A stretch of 64,000 nt of DNA from Paenibacillus oralis (lineage in GTDB: Bacteria > Bacillota > Bacilli > Paenibacillales > Paenibacillaceae). A program made the translations under genes and the position numbers. The notes under the pieces were generated by a model that made no database searches, was not told the origin of the DNA, and was given only the letters and a program-made list of their open reading frames with translations. Numbering within the stretch: the first letter of the stretch is position 1; the number at the start of each line of letters is the position of its first letter. The DNA is taken from assembly GCF_003863965.1 (NCBI RefSeq), contig NZ_RRCN01000001.1:6073071-6137070 (forward strand), written 5' to 3'. This document shows positions 51,102-59,299 of the stretch, one piece after another.

Positions 51102-52112
51102 TTACTTTCTGCTTGCGTACTTGCGCATATCGAACGCTACGGCGGCGACGATAATCGCGCCTTTGATGATTTGCTGCCAGTAAGGGCCGACGCCAACGAA
51201 GGTCAAGCCGTAGTTGATGACGGTGAAAATAAGCACCCCGGCCATGATGCCCGGCACGGTACCGATCCCGCCGGTGGTGGAAACGCCGCCGACGACGCAG
51301 GCCGCGATGGCGTCAAGCTCGTACATGTTGCCGTAGTTGTTGGTCGCGCCGCCGGTTCTCGCCGCTTCCAGCACCCCGGCGAGGCCGTACAGCGCGCCGG
51401 CGATCGAGTAGATCAGGATCAGGTTTCTGGCAACGTTGATCCCGGAAACCTTGGCCGCCTGTTCGTTGCCGCCGATGGCGTACATGTTTTTGCCGAGCCG
51501 TGTCTTATTGAACATAACCCACACGATAAAGCAGACGGCGATCGCGATGATGACGATATAAGGAATCGAGAAGTCCCCGCTGCCGATGCTGCCCGAACCT
51601 AGAAGCGTCGTAAAGTCTTCCCGCAAACCGCCGATCGGCTGCGACTGGTTCGGCTCCGTGTCGAAATACAGCGAGTTGATCCCGTAAATCGCGACCATGG
51701 TGCCGAGCGTGGCGATAAACGGCGGAACCTTGAATTTCGAGACGATGATGCCGTTAATGAGGCCAAAAACAAGACCTACCGCAATGGCGATCAAGACTGG
51801 AACGAACAGCGGAAGTTCCGGCAAGTTCGGGAAGAAGCGCCGCGCATAATCAGCTTCTTGCAGCATGGAAGCCGACACGACCGCCGTCAAACCGACCATC
51901 CGGCCGGCGGACAAGTCCGTCCCCCCCGTAATGAGAATAAAGGCAACGCCGAGGGCGATGATCACCCGGGTCGAGGACTGAATCAAAATATCGCGCAGCG
52001 TGTTTAAGCCGATAAAGCTGGGGTCATATACGGCAATGCCGATCAGCAGCACCGCCAAAACGATATAGATCGCGTTTTCGGTCACAAAACCTTGGATTTT
52101 TTTCGTATTCAT
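51102..52112 (-). CDS. mglC: Galactose-type ABC transporter permease
   Basis: A 336-residue RbsC/MglC-family permease with eight to ten helices, from YIVLAVLLIGIAVYDPSFI to KGAIIVAAVAFDM. Family motifs are present: FILITGGTDLSAGRMVGLTA, GLINGIIVSKFKVPPFIATLGT, IGGNEQAAKVSGINV and GGVSTTGGIGTVPGIMAGVLIF. MglC is the membrane homodimer of the importer. AAGGAGGAG precedes the ATG. It is last in the mglB-mglA-mglC operon. Confidence 0.94.
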   Translation of the reverse strand: MNTKKIQGFVTENAIYIVLAVLLIGIAVYDPSFIGLNTLRDILIQSSTRVIIALGVAFILITGGTDLSAGRMVGLTAVVSASMLQEADYARRFFPNLPELPLFVPVLIAIAVGLVFGLINGIIVSKFKVPPFIATLGTMVAIYGINSLYFDTEPNQSQPIGGLREDFTTLLGSGSIGSGDFSIPYIVIIAIAVCFIVWVMFNKTRLGKNMYAIGGNEQAAKVSGINVARNLILIYSIAGALYGLAGVLEAARTGGATNNYGNMYELDAIAACVVGGVSTTGGIGTVPGIMAGVLIFTVINYGLTFVGVGPYWQQIIKGAIIVAAVAFDMRKYASRK

Positions 52113-52135
52113 GATTTCTCCTCCTTCTTTAAGCC

Positions 52136-53647
52136 TTAATGCTGGGCAGCCAAACGCATAACTTCTTGTTCCGTGGCCTTGTCTCCATCCAAAATCCCGG
52201 TCAGGCGGCCTTCGGACATAACCATGACACGGTCGGACATCCCCAGCAGTTCGGGCATCTCGGATGAAATCATGATGATGCTTTTGCCTTGCTGCGCCAA
52301 ATCCGCAATAATGGTGTAAATTTCATATTTCGCCCCGACGTCGATGCCGCGCGTCGGTTCGTCCAGCAGCAGAATATCCGGTTCGGTGAGCAGCCATCTG
52401 GCCAGCAGCACCTTCTGCTGATTCCCCCCGGAGAGGTTCATGATGAGCGTTTTGGGCGACGGCGTTTTGGTCCGCAGCTTTTCGACCATTTGATTGACCT
52501 CGGTTTTCTTCTTCCGTTCGTCCAGCAGGCCATAAGGCTTGACGTAACGTCTGAGGTTGGCGATCGCCCCGTTTTCGTGAACGGACAGCACCGGGAAAAT
52601 CCCCGTAGTGCGGCGTTCCTCGGTCAGCAGGGCCAAACCGTGTTTTTTGGCTTCGCCCGCACTGCGGATTTTTACCTGCTTCCCGTTCATCGAAATCGTC
52701 CCGGCTTTAATCTCGCGAAGCCCAAACAACGCCTCGATCAGCTCGGTCCGCTGCGCCCCGACCAATCCGCCGACGCCCAGAATCTCCCCTTTGCGCAATT
52801 CGAACGACACGTCCTTAAACGACCGCGAATCGATCGACGTCAAATTATCCACTTTCATAACGACGCCGTTCGGTACGTTGTGCCGATCCGGGAACCGCTG
52901 CGTTAAATCGCGGCCGACCATTTTGGAGATGATCAGATCGGTGGTCATTTCCGCCGCCGGCCAGGTGCCGATCTTTTTCCCGTCGCGCATGATCGTCACA
53001 TCGTCGGAGATCCGCAAAATTTCTTCCATTTTATGTGAAATGTAAATGATGGAAACGCCGCGACTCTTCAGGTCGTTAATGATGCGGAACAGATGCTCCA
53101 CCTCGACGCTGGTCAAAGATGACGTCGGTTCGTCCATCACGATAATTTGCGAGTTGAACGATACGGCCTTGGCAATCTCAATCGATTGCACCTTGGAAAC
53201 GGACAGCTTGCCGACGATCGTATCGGGTTTCAAATCGATATCAAGCTGCTTAAACAGCTCTTCCGTGTCCTTGTACATCTTCTTGTGATCAATGAATTGA
53301 AAAGGACCCCATCCGATGCGCGGGAAACGTCCGAGCCATATATTTTCCATCACATTGCGGAAAGGCACCGGATGCAGCTCCTGGTGAATCATGGAAACGC
53401 CAAGCTTTAGCGCATCGCTGGAATTGTGGATTTCCGCTTTTTGCCCGCCTATAAAAATCTCGCCGCCGTCCGGTTTGTAAATGCCAAACAGGCATTTCAT
53501 AAGCGTCGATTTGCCCGCCCCGTTTTCGCCCATCAGCGCGTGCACGGTGCCGGGTCTAACTTGCAGCGTTACGCCATCCAGCGCTTTAACGCCGGGAAAT
53601 TCCTTGGAGACGCCCTTCATCTCCAGCAAAAATTTCGGTTCAGCCAT
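52136..53647 (-). CDS. mglA: Galactose-type ABC transporter ATPase, two domains
   Basis: A 503-residue protein with two ABC cassettes. The first has Walker A GENGAGKST, signature KLSVSKVQSIEIAKAV and Walker B IIVMDEPTSSLTSVE. The second has a degenerate Walker A (GLVGAQRTE), the signature LSGGNQQKVLLARWLL and Walker B ILLLDEPTRGIDVGAKYE. Such asymmetry is normal for sugar transporters of this class. The ATG at 53647 follows AAAGGGG; a longer in-frame start at 53764 runs through the upstream hairpin. It powers MglC. Confidence 0.94.
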   Translation of the reverse strand: MAEPKFLLEMKGVSKEFPGVKALDGVTLQVRPGTVHALMGENGAGKSTLMKCLFGIYKPDGGEIFIGGQKAEIHNSSDALKLGVSMIHQELHPVPFRNVMENIWLGRFPRIGWGPFQFIDHKKMYKDTEELFKQLDIDLKPDTIVGKLSVSKVQSIEIAKAVSFNSQIIVMDEPTSSLTSVEVEHLFRIINDLKSRGVSIIYISHKMEEILRISDDVTIMRDGKKIGTWPAAEMTTDLIISKMVGRDLTQRFPDRHNVPNGVVMKVDNLTSIDSRSFKDVSFELRKGEILGVGGLVGAQRTELIEALFGLREIKAGTISMNGKQVKIRSAGEAKKHGLALLTEERRTTGIFPVLSVHENGAIANLRRYVKPYGLLDERKKKTEVNQMVEKLRTKTPSPKTLIMNLSGGNQQKVLLARWLLTEPDILLLDEPTRGIDVGAKYEIYTIIADLAQQGKSIIMISSEMPELLGMSDRVMVMSEGRLTGILDGDKATEQEVMRLAAQH

Positions 53648-53728
53648 CCTTTGTCGCCCCTTTCTATGGTCTGTAAACTTAGAGGCCAGCTTCGTTCCCT
53701 CCGGTACCCTATCCCTGTAAGAAGAACC

Positions 53729-53762
53729 GGGAGGCTCGCACCGCTTGGCGCTAAAGCCTCCC
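53729..53762 (-). promoter_or_regulatory. Stem-loop between mglB and mglA
   Basis: GGGAGGCT (53729-53736) pairs perfectly with AGCCTCCC (53755-53762) around an 18-nt loop. It lies between the binding protein and ATPase genes. Such hairpins commonly protect or partly terminate the transcript so that more binding protein than transporter is made. A short T-rich tail follows on the minus strand. Confidence 0.65.
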
Positions 53763-53810
53763 ATGAACCTTATGATGATGAGAAGCGCTGCCCGTCTGGA
53801 CGCCGAAAGC

Positions 53811-54854
53811 TTATTTGAAGTCGGCCGCGTTTTCCTTCGTTACTTTTTGGTAAGGAATCCAAACGTATTGATTGTCGGTGATTTCAAAGCCGACGGAGTC
53901 CTTGTTCACTTCCTCGCCTTTGGCCAGCAGGGAGGCCAGCGTTACAGCGGCTTTACCTTGGTTCTCGGCGTCGTTGAGCACCGTTCCCAGCATCGTGCCT
54001 TGTTCAAGTGCCTGAATGGCCGGAGCTGTAGCGTCTACGCCGACAACCGGCATGTACTTGTCGCCCGTAAAGTAGCCGGCGGCTTTCAAAGCTTCGATCG
54101 CGCCCAGCGCCATGTCGTCGTTGTTTGCCAGCACGGCTTCGATTTTGTCGCCATTTGCGGCAAGGAACGCGGCCATTTTTTCCTGGCCTTTTACGCGGTC
54201 CCACATCGCCGTGTCTTCGGCTACTTTTTCCACTTTGATTCCGGCGTCTTCAATCGCCTGTACGGAATACTGCGTGCGGAGCTCAGCGTCCTGGTGTCCC
54301 GGCTCGCCTTTCAGCATGACGTATTGCAGCACGCCGTCGCCGTTTTTGTCGGCTTCAGGATGCGATTTCCAGTAGTCCACGATGATTTGTCCGGACAGGG
54401 TCCCGGATTCTTCGGCTTTCGCGCCGACATAATAAACTTTGTCCCACTTCTTCATATCTTCCGGCAGCGGCTCGCGGTTCAGGAACACCACCGGCGTATC
54501 CTTCGCTTTCGCCTTGTCGATAATGACGCCTGCCGCCGTCCGGTCCACCGGGTTGACGATCAGCGCGTTCGTCTTTTTCGTCAGGAACAAATCGATCTTG
54601 TCGTTTTGCGTCGGCTGCGAGTTTTGGCTGTCTACGATATCTACCTTCGCGATACCGTCCGCGTTTTTCTCGATCGAGTTGCGGACGCCGGTCATAAACG
54701 TGTCATCAAATTTGTAAATCGCCACGCCGACGCTCGGCGTAGAGCTCCCCCCTCCGTTGCTGCCGCCGCTGGCCGAACTCCCGCCGTTGGAGCAGCCCGC
54801 CATCGTTGCGCCCAGCATGGCCGCAGCCAACATTACCGTAGTCATCTTTTTCAT
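53811..54854 (-). CDS. mglB: Galactose-binding lipoprotein
   Basis: A 347-residue periplasmic-binding-type lipoprotein. The signal MKKMTTVMLAAAMLGATMAGC ends in a lipobox (MAGC, cysteine 21), followed by a Ser/Gly linker. The mature domain follows E. coli MglB closely: WDKVYYVGAKAEESGTLSG, the calcium-loop-like DKNGDGVLQ, LKGEPGHQDAELRT, DTAMWDRVKGQ, VLANNDDMALGAIEALKA and MLGTVLNDAENQGKA. It binds galactose, glucose or methyl-galactoside outside the membrane. ATG 54854 has GGAGGTC upstream. A cre box lies 48 bp before it. Confidence 0.95.
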   Translation of the reverse strand: MKKMTTVMLAAAMLGATMAGCSNGGSSASGGSNGGGSSTPSVGVAIYKFDDTFMTGVRNSIEKNADGIAKVDIVDSQNSQPTQNDKIDLFLTKKTNALIVNPVDRTAAGVIIDKAKAKDTPVVFLNREPLPEDMKKWDKVYYVGAKAEESGTLSGQIIVDYWKSHPEADKNGDGVLQYVMLKGEPGHQDAELRTQYSVQAIEDAGIKVEKVAEDTAMWDRVKGQEKMAAFLAANGDKIEAVLANNDDMALGAIEALKAAGYFTGDKYMPVVGVDATAPAIQALEQGTMLGTVLNDAENQGKAAVTLASLLAKGEEVNKDSVGFEITDNQYVWIPYQKVTKENAADFK

Positions 54855-54901
54855 TCGTATTTGACCTCCTGAATCATTTTGGATTTCTGTGAGTTCTCTC
54901 T

Positions 54902-54916
54902 TGGATACGTTTTCAT
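54902..54916 (-). promoter_or_regulatory. cre box before mglB
   Basis: On the minus strand ATGAAAACGTATCCA matches every position of the cre consensus WTGNAANCGNWNNCW. It lies 48-62 bp before the mglB start, between promoter and ribosome site, so CcpA would repress the importer when glucose is present. Confidence 0.75.
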
Positions 54917-55057
54917 TATGCATTGTTTAGTGTCGAATTCGAATCTAAAATTCTGAGATGTTCTATAAAAATTCTAATGAGGTTGATGAGGAAAACGAAC
55001 GTAAACCCATACGTTGGATACGCGGGAGGGATGGGTATGGGATTCCACCCACTGTTA

Positions 55058-55102
55058 GAGTCAGGTTCCTATGGAACTTACTTCAAGGTTAGAACCTGAC
55101 TC
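55058..55102. repeat. Inverted repeat GAGTCAGGTTC / GAACCTGACTC
   Basis: Two perfect 11-bp arms (55058-55068 and 55092-55102) are separated by 23 bases; both are preceded by GTTAGA. It is in the 750-bp gap between mglB and the hydrolase gene, where no open gene is seen. Confidence 0.5.
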
Positions 55103-55127
55103 GCCCATTTCCCGGGTATTTCCCAGC

Positions 55128-55212
55128 CTAACGGACTCAAATGACTCTATTTCGCTCTAAACCCGTTCATCCGGGCCGATTCGAGCGAAATAAGGTCATA
55201 CGGGTCCGTTAC
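55128..55212. repeat. Intergenic stem-loop repeat family B, copy 2
   Basis: The unit is bounded by CTAACGGAC (55128-55136) and GTCCGTTA (55204-55211), with an inner arm pair TATTTCGCTC and GAGCGAAATA. The size and the outer arms equal those of the copy at 24926-25010. Confidence 0.65.
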
Positions 55213-55325
55213 ATTTTGCAGACCTTCGTTTTTCCGTGGATAACGGCTCTGGAGTCCCTTAGCCTCCGGAATCCTCTTCTCCTCCCTTTACCAGCGCACG
55301 GTCTTGGTCACTATTGAATGGAATA

Positions 55326-55511
55326 GTTGCAAAATGTACAGTTACTCATCCGGAAATGCTGCCACAGCGCTTGATTAAGTGTAAAACCTGCAGTTACTCC
55401 GCTATCTTTCGAAGAATGAGGCTAAAAACGAGGAAATAAATGTATGAAATGCAATTAAACGAATGATTGGGTAAATGGATCTAAAGTTAGTTGTATGATT
55501 TGCAATTATTG
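55326..55511. repeat. Cluster of TGCAAT/TGTA-type repeats (family D)
   Basis: Loosely repeated units occur here: TTGCAAAATGTACAGTTAC, TAAAACCTGCAGTTACTCC, GTATGAAATGCAATTAAAC and TGTATGATTTGCAATTATT. They share a TGTA- or TGCA-bounded 15-mer. The remaining sequence is AT-rich with no gene. Confidence 0.4.
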
Positions 55512-55540
55512 ATCAGAGCAGGGCCGGTCAAGCATCTAAA

Positions 55541-55576
55541 AAACAACAAGCCGTCCGGAAGGTTCCGAACGGCTTG
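55541..55576 (-). terminator. Terminator of the metallo-hydrolase gene
   Basis: A 14-bp stem with one mismatch (55547-55560 with 55563-55576) is followed on the minus strand by TTGTTTTTTAG. It lies 28 bp after the stop. Confidence 0.88.
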
Positions 55577-55603
55577 CTGCCGGTTGTTTCTGCTGCTAAA
55601 GGT

Positions 55604-56422
55604 TTAACGCATCCCTTCAGGGACATATCTTCCCTGCTCCGGGACCGCGAGCTCCTCAAAATGCTCGGCAAGACGACTCAGCCCGGCGCGCAAGGCTTCC
55701 CCGCCAAGCGGCTGCCCATGCCCGGTCACCGCTGTCTCCGGCGAAAGCGCCGCCAAGCGCTCGACCGAACGCCCAGCCGCCGGCCAGTCCGGCGTAAAAT
55801 ACATCGGCGGACCGTGCACTTCCACCGTTTGCGCGGCTACGGTCAACGCCGATTCCTGCCTGACGGTGATGAAGGCGTCACCGGCGATCAGGAAGCGGTC
55901 ATGCTCGCGGAACAACGAGACATGCCCCGGACTATGCCCCGGCGTATAAATCCACTTCCATGCCGGCATCCCGGGCACCTGGCCATCATCCGGCAAAGCG
56001 CGAACCCGCCCGCCCAAATCGATCGCCCGGTTGGGATAGAGCGGCGCCACGCCCGCCATAAGGCCGCCGCCAACGGTAGGATCGCCCTCCGGATAATCTT
56101 TTTTCCCCGTTAAATAAGGCAACTCCGCGGGGTGGGCAAATACCGGGACGTCCCATTTTCCCGCGAGCTCTTTCACGCCCCCGACATGGTCGAAATGGCC
56201 GTGCGTCAAAACGATGCACGCCGGCGGCCGGTGAAAAACGGACTCGGCTTCCTCCACTAGCGCTTCCGTCAAAGGCCCGATTCCGGCATCCACCAGCACC
56301 CAATCCCCTTGCTTCGTATTCCCGACGAAACAGACGTTAACGATGAGCGTACGGACGCTCCACACATCCTCGGCCGCCCGCACCGTATCTACCAATCCCG
56401 TGGCCAGCAAACTTCTTTCCAT
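55604..56422 (-). CDS. Metallo-beta-lactamase-fold hydrolase
   Basis: A 272-residue enzyme. The metal site is visible as VLTHGHFDHVGGVKEL (HxHxDH) with further histidine ligands in IYTPGHSPGHVSLF and the aspartate in RFLIAGDAFIT. GHGQPLGG near residue 240 supplies the last histidine. It resembles glyoxalase II-like or lactonase-type members; the substrate cannot be inferred. ATG 56422 has GGGAGGAT upstream. It lies between the SBP-YesMN operon and mgl on the same strand, but its own terminator separates it from mgl. Confidence 0.9.
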   Translation of the reverse strand: MERSLLATGLVDTVRAAEDVWSVRTLIVNVCFVGNTKQGDWVLVDAGIGPLTEALVEEAESVFHRPPACIVLTHGHFDHVGGVKELAGKWDVPVFAHPAELPYLTGKKDYPEGDPTVGGGLMAGVAPLYPNRAIDLGGRVRALPDDGQVPGMPAWKWIYTPGHSPGHVSLFREHDRFLIAGDAFITVRQESALTVAAQTVEVHGPPMYFTPDWPAAGRSVERLAALSPETAVTGHGQPLGGEALRAGLSRLAEHFEELAVPEQGRYVPEGMR

Positions 56423-56525
56423 CGCGGATATCCTCCCAGGACTAAAGTTACGCAAGTATAGCGCAGTTCCTCAGTAATATGCCCCGAGTTCGCCGATTCT
56501 CCTCATTAATATAGAATAAGGAGCA

Positions 56526-57509
56526 TCACTTGACGAAAGGAAACAGCAGCTTTTGATTTTCCGGCCACAGCATATTGCCCAGATCGATCAGCTTGGTGTC
56601 GGTCGGCATTTTGTCTTCCAATTTCTCGCCGTGCGCCGCCTTCACCGCGGCAACCACGGCCAAATACCCGTTGTTGAACGGATTTTGCACGACCATCGCC
56701 TGCACCTTCTCCTCCTGCAGCAGCTCCAGCATTTCCGGCGGATTGTCAAAAGCGATCATTTTCAAATGATCGTTTCCCGATTCATCCACCGCTTTGCCTG
56801 CCCCGATCGAGGACTCCGCGCTTAGGGAGACGATGCCGTCCAGGCCGGGGTACCGTTTCAGCATATCCACCGCCAAGTTGTACGCCAGCGTTTCGTCCGA
56901 GCCGCAATACAGGGTATCGACGACCTTGACCCCGGGAAACCGGGCGACATAGTCGAGAAAGCCTTCCTCCCGCTGACCTGCGTTGCGGGCCCCTTTCACG
57001 AAATTGATGATGCCGATTTCGCTATCCGGACCGGTCAGCTCCACCAGGCGTTCCGCCGCCTTCTGGCCTGCCTCGTAATTGTTGGTCCCAACGTACATTT
57101 TCACTTTCGTGGAAGCCACCTCCGAATCGATGGAGATGACCGGAATATTGGCGTAGGATGTCCGGTCCGTTACCTGCCCCAGCGCTTCATAGTCGGTCGC
57201 CGCCAAGACGATTGCGTCCGGTTTGCGCTGGATCGATTCCTCCATCAGCCGAATCTGGCCCTCCACGTCGTTTTCGTTATCCGGCGCGAGAAAATTTAGC
57301 TGGACGTTGTATTCTTTCGCGGCAACCTCCGCCCCCAGCTTCGTTGTCTTCCAATAATCACCGCGGTCCATTTTGACGATCATATCGACAACGACCGGTC
57401 GTTCATGATCCGTGGGCAAATTCCCGGACCCGGAGGTGCACGAAGACAACAAAACGGCCAGTACAACCGGCAGCATTCCGGATATCGATTTTGGCATACG
57501 TCTGCTCAT
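56526..57509 (-). CDS. Sugar-binding lipoprotein, probable sensor partner of the YesM kinase
   Basis: A 327-residue LacI/RbsB-type binding lipoprotein. The signal ends in VLLSSC (cysteine about 24). The domain holds MDRGDYWKTTKLGAEVAAKEYNV, IRLMEESIQRKPDAIVLAATD, VISIDSEVASTKVKMYVGTNN and IVSLSAESSIGAGKAV. It overlaps the kinase gene by four bases and belongs to its operon, with no permease in that operon. In Clostridium a similar protein (XylFII) binds xylose and the LytS-type kinase outside the membrane to sense sugar for a nearby importer; the same role is proposed here, with mglBAC as the target. Confidence 0.88.
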   Translation of the reverse strand: MSRRMPKSISGMLPVVLAVLLSSCTSGSGNLPTDHERPVVVDMIVKMDRGDYWKTTKLGAEVAAKEYNVQLNFLAPDNENDVEGQIRLMEESIQRKPDAIVLAATDYEALGQVTDRTSYANIPVISIDSEVASTKVKMYVGTNNYEAGQKAAERLVELTGPDSEIGIINFVKGARNAGQREEGFLDYVARFPGVKVVDTLYCGSDETLAYNLAVDMLKRYPGLDGIVSLSAESSIGAGKAVDESGNDHLKMIAFDNPPEMLELLQEEKVQAMVVQNPFNNGYLAVVAAVKAAHGEKLEDKMPTDTKLIDLGNMLWPENQKLLFPFVK

Positions 57510-59299
57510 GGTTCCACCCCGTCTTTTTGCGCATTCTCCGGCTTGACCACCGGAATCGTAATCGTTACCAATGTCCCTTCCTCCGGCTCACTGTCAAACT
57601 TTAATCCGTACCCCGGGCCGTAATACAACGCGATCCGCTCCTGCACATTGCGTACGCCAACGCCCGAACCGGATTCACTGCGCACCGCGCCTTTCATCAA
57701 CTTCTCCACCGTCTCCGGCGGCATGCCGACGCCGTTGTCGCGGATGCGGAACACCAGATGCTCCTCCTCCAAACGGGCCTCCACGCCGATAAAACCCGCT
57801 TCCGCCGATTTTTCGATACCATGATGGATCGCATTTTCCACCAGAGGCTGCAGGATCAGCTTCAAAGTCCGGCATTCGAGCGCCGCTTCATCGGCCTCGA
57901 TCTCGTACCTGAACTTGTTCTTGAAACGGATCGTCTGGATGATCAGGTAGTGCCGCACATGCTCCAGCTCTTCCTGGACGGAAATGATATGGCTGCCTTG
58001 GCTTAAACTGATGCGAAAAAACCGCGACAGCGACGTGATCGTCGTCACGACTTCCTCGTTCCGTCCCAGCTCCGCCAGGCGCGTTGCCGAATTCAACGTA
58101 TTATAGAGGAAATGCGGATTGATTTGCGACTGCAGCACGTCGAGCTCGCTTTTCCGCTTCGCTTCCTGCTCCTGGATGATCTGGTCCATCAGCTCGCGAA
58201 TCCGCCGCAGCATCAGGTTGAAGCGTTTGGACAACTGCTCCACCTCGTAAGCGCCGCTTACGTACACATTCGTGCCGAAATCGCCGCGTTCAACCATCTG
58301 CACCGATCTTTCCAGCCTGCGGATCGGCTGTGAAATGCGTGCGGACACGTAGATGTTGATGGCGAGGATAATGACGATCACCACGGGCAGGAACCAGGAC
58401 AAAAAGACGCCGAGTTCCCGCTTCGTCGTCAAAAACTCGTCCGCGTAAGCCACACCGACGATTTTCCAGCCGGCCGGCTTGACCGTCTGAATCGTAATAA
58501 TGCGCTGCTCCCCGTCGGATTCGTCGAAATACCGGCCGTAGGCGTAGTTAAGCACCGGCTCGATATTTTCGTATTTCAATCCGGCATAAATAAGCTGCTG
58601 CTGGGGATGGTATACGATATTTCCGACCGCATCAATGATGTAAGCGTAGCCTTTTTTGCCGAGACTTACGCGCTGGCTGAGCTGATCGATCGTGCGAAAG
58701 TTGATGTCGATGACCAGCAAGCCCTGTTTCAGCGAATTCCGGTCCCAATATGGGACCGTTTTGCTCATCGACACGACCCAGCGGTACTCCCATTTGAATA
58801 AATTTTGAATATGGGGCGGCGTAAACTGCAGCTTCCCCGGGTTCTCCATTGCGGATTCGAACCATAGCTGCTCCTGGAGCCTCGTATTTTGCCGCATCGG
58901 GATCGCCGGCACATTGCGCACCAGTTCGCCTTTTTCGGTAAACAATGCGATCGAAACCAGATCCTCCCGCGTATTCAGCACCGTACCGAGCTCGTCCTCA
59001 AGCTGTTCGTCCGAGGCCGCTTCGGGTGTTGAAGCGATTTTGTGCTCAGTAAGTTCGAATACGTCCTTCATGCCGCTCACGTAGAGCTCCAAATTGGAGT
59101 TCACCTGTTCAACGATTTCCTCCAGGCTAAGATACACGTTCTCCTCGGCGGCGCGGGTAAAGCGGTTGTACAGCATCGTGCTGACCAGCAGTACCGTAAG
59201 CACCGTAACGGTGATGGAGGAAAAAGAAATGAGTACCTGAATATTCCGGATATGAAAGCCGCCAAGCAGCTGTTTGGCCGATTTCCACAGCCTCATCAT
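57506..59299 (-). CDS. YesM-type sensor histidine kinase
   Basis: A 597-residue kinase. TM1 (VLISFSSITVTVLTVLLVSTMLYN) and TM2 (FLSWFLPVVIVIILAINIYV) flank a ~250-residue extracellular Cache-like domain (GYAYIIDAVGNIVYHPQQQL). HAMP follows, then the His_kinase domain (QINPHFLYNTLNSATRLAE, phosphorylated histidine) and the GHKL ATPase (VENAIHHGIEK, RIRDNGVGMP). The ATG at 59299 overlaps the regulator stop (ATGA). It should phosphorylate the adjacent YesN-type regulator. The downstream binding protein gene suggests that sugar binding outside the cell modulates it. Confidence 0.94.
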   Translation of the reverse strand: MMRLWKSAKQLLGGFHIRNIQVLISFSSITVTVLTVLLVSTMLYNRFTRAAEENVYLSLEEIVEQVNSNLELYVSGMKDVFELTEHKIASTPEAASDEQLEDELGTVLNTREDLVSIALFTEKGELVRNVPAIPMRQNTRLQEQLWFESAMENPGKLQFTPPHIQNLFKWEYRWVVSMSKTVPYWDRNSLKQGLLVIDINFRTIDQLSQRVSLGKKGYAYIIDAVGNIVYHPQQQLIYAGLKYENIEPVLNYAYGRYFDESDGEQRIITIQTVKPAGWKIVGVAYADEFLTTKRELGVFLSWFLPVVIVIILAINIYVSARISQPIRRLERSVQMVERGDFGTNVYVSGAYEVEQLSKRFNLMLRRIRELMDQIIQEQEAKRKSELDVLQSQINPHFLYNTLNSATRLAELGRNEEVVTTITSLSRFFRISLSQGSHIISVQEELEHVRHYLIIQTIRFKNKFRYEIEADEAALECRTLKLILQPLVENAIHHGIEKSAEAGFIGVEARLEEEHLVFRIRDNGVGMPPETVEKLMKGAVRSESGSGVGVRNVQERIALYYGPGYGLKFDSEPEEGTLVTITIPVVKPENAQKDGVEP

